From CBDUMN01 sp965368335 (GTDB taxonomy: Bacteria; Pseudomonadota; Alphaproteobacteria; Rhodospirillales; JAPHRK01): 9,230 bases of DNA. Below are positions 5,780 through 9,230 of this stretch, piece after piece. The stretch spans positions 1-9,230 of the forward strand of contig CBDUMN010000121.1 in NCBI GenBank assembly GCA_965368335.1, given 5' to 3'. The translations under genes and the position numbers were made by a program. Every line of letters starts with the position of its first letter. Position 1 is the first letter of the stretch. The notes under the pieces were generated by a model that saw nothing but the letters and a program-made list of their open reading frames with translations, did no database searches and was not told the origin of the DNA.

Positions 5780-6385
5780 ATGAGCCAACGCCAAACCGCG
5801 CCCGCCACCGCCCGCAACAGAGAGCCGATCCTCGATGTTTTGAAAGGCTGGCTGCCCAACCGGCCCGACGCCCTGATCCTCGAAATCGCCGCGGGCACCG
5901 GCGAACATGCGGTCTATTTCGCCCCTCATTTTCCCAAATCGACCTGGCAGCCGACCGATATGGACACCGCCGCCCGAGCCTCAATCACCGCCTGGGCGGC
6001 GGAAACCGGGGTGGAGAACGTTTTTTCGCCCCTCTCGCTCGACGTCCGCGACGCCAAATGGCCGATCGACAAGGCCGAAGCGGTGGTCTGCATCAACATG
6101 ATCCATATTTCCCCCTGGGCCTGCACCGAAGGCCTGATGGCCGGGGCGGCGCGCACCTTAAGCGATGACGGCGTGCTGATCACCTACGGCCCTTATAAAC
6201 GGGACGGACGACACACCGCGCCGACCAACGACGCCTTCGACCTAAACCTCAGATCGCGCAATCTGGAATGGGGCATCAGAGACATGGAGAAGGTCACCGC
6301 CGAAGCCGAAAAAAACGGCCTTCAATGCCGCGACATCGTCACCATGCCCGCCAATAACTTCTGCTTGGTGTTTGAGAAAGATTAG
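5780..6385 (+). CDS. DUF938 SAM-dependent methyltransferase-like protein (METTL26 family)
   Basis: The 201-residue protein belongs to the DUF938 family (PF06080), class I Rossmann methyltransferase-like proteins related to eukaryotic METTL26. The SAM-binding motif I is LEIAAGTGEHA (34-44), followed by the acidic PTDMD (59-63). Family hallmarks follow: INMIHISPW (105-113), GVLITYGPYKRDGRHTAPTN (131-150) and FDLNLRSRNLEWGIRDME (153-170). Length is normal for the family. AGGGA at 5765-5769 is a suitably placed ribosome site. Substrate is unknown for the family. It is the only rightward gene among the leftward helicase, S4, TerB and fdxA genes, and it breaks a gene order that I recall as often closer in alphaproteobacteria. 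Its TAG overlaps the S4 gene's TAA within TTAG, with no terminator visible between them. Confidence 0.9.
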   Translation: MSQRQTAPATARNREPILDVLKGWLPNRPDALILEIAAGTGEHAVYFAPHFPKSTWQPTDMDTAARASITAWAAETGVENVFSPLSLDVRDAKWPIDKAEAVVCINMIHISPWACTEGLMAGAARTLSDDGVLITYGPYKRDGRHTAPTNDAFDLNLRSRNLEWGIRDMEKVTAEAEKNGLQCRDIVTMPANNFCLVFEKD

Positions 6386-6765
6386 CCACCGCGCAGTTTG
6401 TCGGTCAGGCGGCGCTCCCGTTTGGTCGGCCTTCCTGCGCCTTTTTCGCGCTTGGCGGCGGGGGCCGTGAGCGGTTTCTCGGTCTTGGGTTTCGGTTGAG
6501 GCGGGTCGAGGTCTTCATAGAGGGTGCGGGCCTCGGTGGCCGGGCCGCGCCGGGTTCCCAACTGCTCTATTTTGATCAGCCGGATATGCGGGCCCAGCGG
6601 AAAGGTCAAGACGTCGCCAACCCGCACCACATGGTGGGCCTTGGCGATCTTTGCGCCATTGAGCCGCAGACTCCCGCCATTGACGAATTTACCCGCCAGC
6701 GTCCGGCTCTTGAAGAACCGGGCCTGCCACAGCCATTTGTCGATGCGAAGCGACTCGTCGGTCAT
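6382..6765 (-). CDS. RNA-binding S4-domain protein, Hsp15-like
   Basis: The 127-residue protein has an N-terminal S4 RNA-binding domain (RIDKWLWQARFFKSRTLA at 7-24, then VNGGSLRLNGAKIAKAHHVVRVGDVLTF at 28-55) and a basic Pro/Lys-rich tail ending in GRPTKRERR (111-119), the mark of the Hsp15/HslR family. In E. coli Hsp15 binds free 50S subunits that carry stalled nascent chains; a similar ribosome-rescue role here is inferred. The ATG at 6765 was chosen because it gives the canonical start just before the S4 domain; the same frame runs further upstream only through the palindromic element. No good ribosome site is seen, so translation may be weak. It is downstream of the helicase gene in the same direction, with about 100 bases between. 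Confidence 0.92.
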   Translation of the reverse strand: MTDESLRIDKWLWQARFFKSRTLAGKFVNGGSLRLNGAKIAKAHHVVRVGDVLTFPLGPHIRLIKIEQLGTRRGPATEARTLYEDLDPPQPKPKTEKPLTAPAAKREKGAGRPTKRERRLTDKLRGG

Positions 6766-6783
6766 GAAAATGCGCGCCGTGAG

Positions 6784-6860
6784 TACCCCTACCAGCCTCC
6801 CCGAAAAGGGGAGGGGCGCACTGTCATTCCTCCCCCATCTAGGGGGAGACAGAGGGGGTA
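6784..6860. repeat. REP-like palindromic element with two GC hairpins
   Basis: The gap between the helicase and S4 genes is filled by a compact 77-base element. It has two perfect 7-bp hairpins (6796-6802 with 6808-6814, loop GAAAA; 6830-6836 with 6842-6848, loop ATCTA) and near-matching inverted ends (TACCCC at the left, GGGGTA at the right). It looks like the REP/BIME-type interspersed palindromes common in alphaproteobacterial intergenic regions. There is no second copy in this window. It may also act as an mRNA stabiliser or a partial terminator after the helicase gene; no T-tract follows on the minus strand. Confidence 0.6.
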
Positions 6861-6865
6861 GGCCG

Positions 6866-9230
6866 TCATTTCTTGAGTTTGAGGTCCTTGAGCGCGGCGA
6901 AGGGGGAATGGGGATCGTATTGCTCCTTCTTGCCGCCCGCGGTGAAGGTTTTTGGGCCCTTGTCGCGGGGCTTGCCTTTGCCCTTGCGGGGGCCGCCCTT
7001 GCGCTCGTCGCGTTTGCCGCCTTTGGCGTCCCGACGGGGTTTGTTATCACCGCTCCGCTGACCTTCCCGGCGCGGACGACGCTCGCGTTTCGGCCCCCAG
7101 CGGTAGACGGTCAGTTCGACTTCTTCGTCCTGCCCTTCGGTTTCCGCCTTGGCTTCTTCGGCAGGGGCTTCTTCCGCCGGAGCTTCTTCGGTTTCAGGCT
7201 TGGCCTCTTCGGCGGCCGGAGTCTCTTCGGCGGCGGAGGGTTCTTCGTCCGCCTTGGCTTCTTCGGCAGCCGGGGCCTCCTCGGGCTTGGCCTCCTCCTG
7301 AGCGCTCGGCTCTTGGGCGCTCGGCGTTTCGCCACGCTCGGCGGCCTTGGCGGCGGCGTAGGCCTTGGCTTTCTTCTCCTTGGCCTCCTTGGCCTGTTCG
7401 GCCAGCAGCTTATCGAGCGATTCCATTTCCGATTTCTTGCGCTTTTCACTCACCGCGCGGTAGCCGATTCCTTTGAGGATGGCGTCCATGTCCTCGACGG
7501 TACACCCGGCCAGAGACAGCAGATCGGGGGTGATATAGAGCAGACCGGCGCGGCTCATGCGGAAGGCCAGTCCGGCGATCCGCTCAATCATGTCGAGGCG
7601 CACGGCCAGACGGCCGAACTTGCGATAGCCAGCCGCTTCGTAATAGCCCTCGGGAACGCCGTCCTGAACCTCGAGATTGACCCGGCCCGGCGGCAGTTCG
7701 CAAATGTTGTCGACCTCTTCGTTGAACACCGCCCAAAGCAGCGCGCAGAGGTGCGCGGGGGCGGGCTTCAACAGAGCCGGGAAGTAGGCGCTCAACCGAC
7801 CGAGCCGAATGCCCGTATCGCGCAGGGCCTGACGGTCGGGGCGTCCGAGGGCGGCGATTTGATCGGCCACCGCGCCGCGAGCCAAAAAGCCGGGCACTTC
7901 GCAAAGCTGGAAGACCAGCCCCTTGGCCGGGCCGCTCAACTCGGTCTCACCCGCCTTGATCATCGGCTCCAGCCGGGCGGCGATGGTGTCGGCGACCCAC
8001 TGGTTCAGCCGCGCTTCGATTTTCTCATGGGCCGTCCCTTCCAATAGGTCGGACGGCAGAATGGAGATACCGGGTTTTAATACCTCGGGCCCCTTGGTCA
8101 ATTGGGCGATGGTGGCTTCCCGCCAAACGATTTCTCCTTTTGGGCTTAACGAAAAGGCTTCGTTCGGCTCGTTCTCGATGGTCATAACCCGCTCCACTAT
8201 TTCTCTTCTCAAGGCCCTCATGGCCGCTCCGGTAACCGCCTTGGCCCCGTGGCGCGTATCGGCCGCATCCGCTTTGAAGCGGAAACCGCTAAGATAGCCC
8301 ACATGGTGGCCTTCGACGATGACTTCTCCGTCATTCTTCACCGCGGCGACCAGCTCCTGCCGGTCACGCAAACGTTTTAACAGAACCGAGGTCCGTTGAT
8401 CTACGAACCTTTTTGTCAATCTGTCATGCAGGGCGTCGGACAGCTTGTCTTCGATCTGTCGCGTACGGCCCTGCCAGTTCAATTGATCGTCCATCCAGCC
8501 CGCCCGGTGGGACATGTAGGTCCAAGTGCGAATATTGGCGATTCGCTGCACCAGGGTGTCGATATCTCCGTCCGTCCGGTCGATGCGGTCCACATGACTC
8601 GCCACCCAGTCGGTCGGCAGTTTGCGCCGCCCTTCCATCAGGTGTCGGTAGGTCCGCGACAGCAGGCGCGTATGGGCGTCGCTCATGACTTTTTGGAAAT
8701 CGGGGATCTGGCAGACCTCCCACAGAAGCTCGATATTCTCCGGCGCATTCGCCAGGGCGGCGATTTTCGCATCGCCACTGAGGGTTTCGAGCGCCCGCTG
8801 ATCATCGGCTTCCCGCGCCCGGACCAGCCCATCGATCTCGGGCGTCTTCATCAGGCTGTCTTTCAACGCCTCAAGCGAGGTGTAGCGCAGAGATCGGTTG
8901 CGCCACTGAATTTGTCGCAGTTTCTCGAAGGTATGGGTCTCGACCCGGTCGATGACTTCGGGGTCGATATCGCCCGCATCGGCCGTGGTGCCGAAGGTGC
9001 CGTCGTTCATATGCCGCCCGGCGCGGCCGGCGATCTGGGCCAACTCGGGCGCATGAAGGGGGCGCGGGCTGCGACCGTCGAATTTGCGCAAACCCGCAAA
9101 AGCGACATGATCGACGTCCATGTTGAGCCCCATGCCGATGGCGTCGGTGGCGACCAGATAGTCCACCTCACCGGCCTGGAACATGCCGACCTGGGCGTTG
9201 CGGGTGCGCGGACTGAGCGCACCGAGCACC
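6866..9230 (-). CDS. Suv3-like superfamily 2 helicase, 3' part (partial at the window edge)
   Basis: The visible 787 codons are the C-terminal part of a large helicase; the N-terminal ATPase half (Walker A and B) lies beyond the right edge, so the apparent GTG start at 9229 is internal. The visible RecA-2 motifs are LSPRTRNAQV (5-14), motif V LVATDAIGMGLN (25-36) and motif VI QIAGRAGRH (65-73), as in Suv3/SUPV3L1-type RNA helicases of mitochondria and alphaproteobacteria. A long helical middle part follows (about 90-610). Then comes a charged segment, an acidic Glu/Ala/Pro linker (about 634-706) and a Arg/Lys/Gly-rich basic tail (about 710-760) ending in the conserved-looking DPHSPFAALKDLK. 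The tail suggests RNA or ribosome contacts. Its likely role is RNA remodelling with degradation factors; the partner is not visible. It is upstream of the S4 gene in the same direction. Confidence 0.93.
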   Translation of the reverse strand, partial: VLGALSPRTRNAQVGMFQAGEVDYLVATDAIGMGLNMDVDHVAFAGLRKFDGRSPRPLHAPELAQIAGRAGRHMNDGTFGTTADAGDIDPEVIDRVETHTFEKLRQIQWRNRSLRYTSLEALKDSLMKTPEIDGLVRAREADDQRALETLSGDAKIAALANAPENIELLWEVCQIPDFQKVMSDAHTRLLSRTYRHLMEGRRKLPTDWVASHVDRIDRTDGDIDTLVQRIANIRTWTYMSHRAGWMDDQLNWQGRTRQIEDKLSDALHDRLTKRFVDQRTSVLLKRLRDRQELVAAVKNDGEVIVEGHHVGYLSGFRFKADAADTRHGAKAVTGAAMRALRREIVERVMTIENEPNEAFSLSPKGEIVWREATIAQLTKGPEVLKPGISILPSDLLEGTAHEKIEARLNQWVADTIAARLEPMIKAGETELSGPAKGLVFQLCEVPGFLARGAVADQIAALGRPDRQALRDTGIRLGRLSAYFPALLKPAPAHLCALLWAVFNEEVDNICELPPGRVNLEVQDGVPEGYYEAAGYRKFGRLAVRLDMIERIAGLAFRMSRAGLLYITPDLLSLAGCTVEDMDAILKGIGYRAVSEKRKKSEMESLDKLLAEQAKEAKEKKAKAYAAAKAAERGETPSAQEPSAQEEAKPEEAPAAEEAKADEEPSAAEETPAAEEAKPETEEAPAEEAPAEEAKAETEGQDEEVELTVYRWGPKRERRPRREGQRSGDNKPRRDAKGGKRDERKGGPRKGKGKPRDKGPKTFTAGGKKEQYDPHSPFAALKDLKLKK
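7114..7330 (-). repeat. Glu/Ala/Pro low-complexity linker repeats in the helicase gene
   Basis: This stretch encodes repeated units of the form EEAPA, EEAKPE and EEAKAE. At DNA level the plus strand shows degenerate copies of GCTTCTTCGG and GCCTCTTCGG. It is an unstructured acidic linker that lies directly before the basic tail. Such tracts often vary in length between strains. Confidence 0.65.

Noticed and set aside
6524..8047. A 507-codon plus-strand ORF opposite the S4 and helicase genes, rich in Gly, Leu, Phe and Arg
   Set aside because: It is the antisense of well-supported genes. Its Phe/Gly/Leu-rich look comes from reading the helicase Glu/Ala linker backwards, and it runs through the palindromic element and two gene boundaries.

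Overview
The window looks like chromosomal DNA from an alphaproteobacterium, probably of the Rhodospirillales type. The grounds are the moderately GC-rich coding sequence, the linkage of a Suv3-like helicase, an Hsp15-type S4 protein, a seven-iron ferredoxin (fdxA) and a CarD-family regulator, and the individual protein families. This is inferred from gene content and not from a database search. I see no phage, transposase, CRISPR or plasmid genes, and no tRNA or rRNA.

Layout. Bases 1-176 hold a hexanucleotide repeat at the window edge and perhaps the start of a leftward gene. Two rightward envelope genes follow: an M48-family lipoprotein metalloprotease (177-1670) and a secreted family-3 solute-binding protein with no transporter partner in view (1799-2533). 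The second overlaps, tail to tail, a leftward two-gene unit made of a PPP-fold metallophosphoesterase homologue that has lost almost all its metal ligands and a cpYpsA-type SLOG protein ('putative molybdenum carrier'). Upstream of that unit lie carD with its own strong terminator, a 417-base stretch that carries a carD promoter candidate, a structured leader and a possible small coupled ORF, then the fdxA terminator, fdxA and a TerB-like gene. A rightward DUF938 methyltransferase gene (5780-6385) diverges from the TerB-like gene and ends tail to tail with the leftward S4-domain gene. A REP-like palindromic element separates the S4 gene from the 3' part of a large Suv3-like helicase that runs off the right edge.

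How the genes relate. Helicase and S4 protein are an RNA-handling pair. TerB-like gene and fdxA are closely spaced and probably co-transcribed. carD has its own terminators on both sides and probably its own promoter. The degenerate phosphatase and the SLOG protein are separated by 3 bases and were very likely selected to be made together; this pair and the carD leader are the least ordinary parts of the window. The rest is mostly housekeeping and accessory metabolism, and no clear new defence or mobile system is visible.
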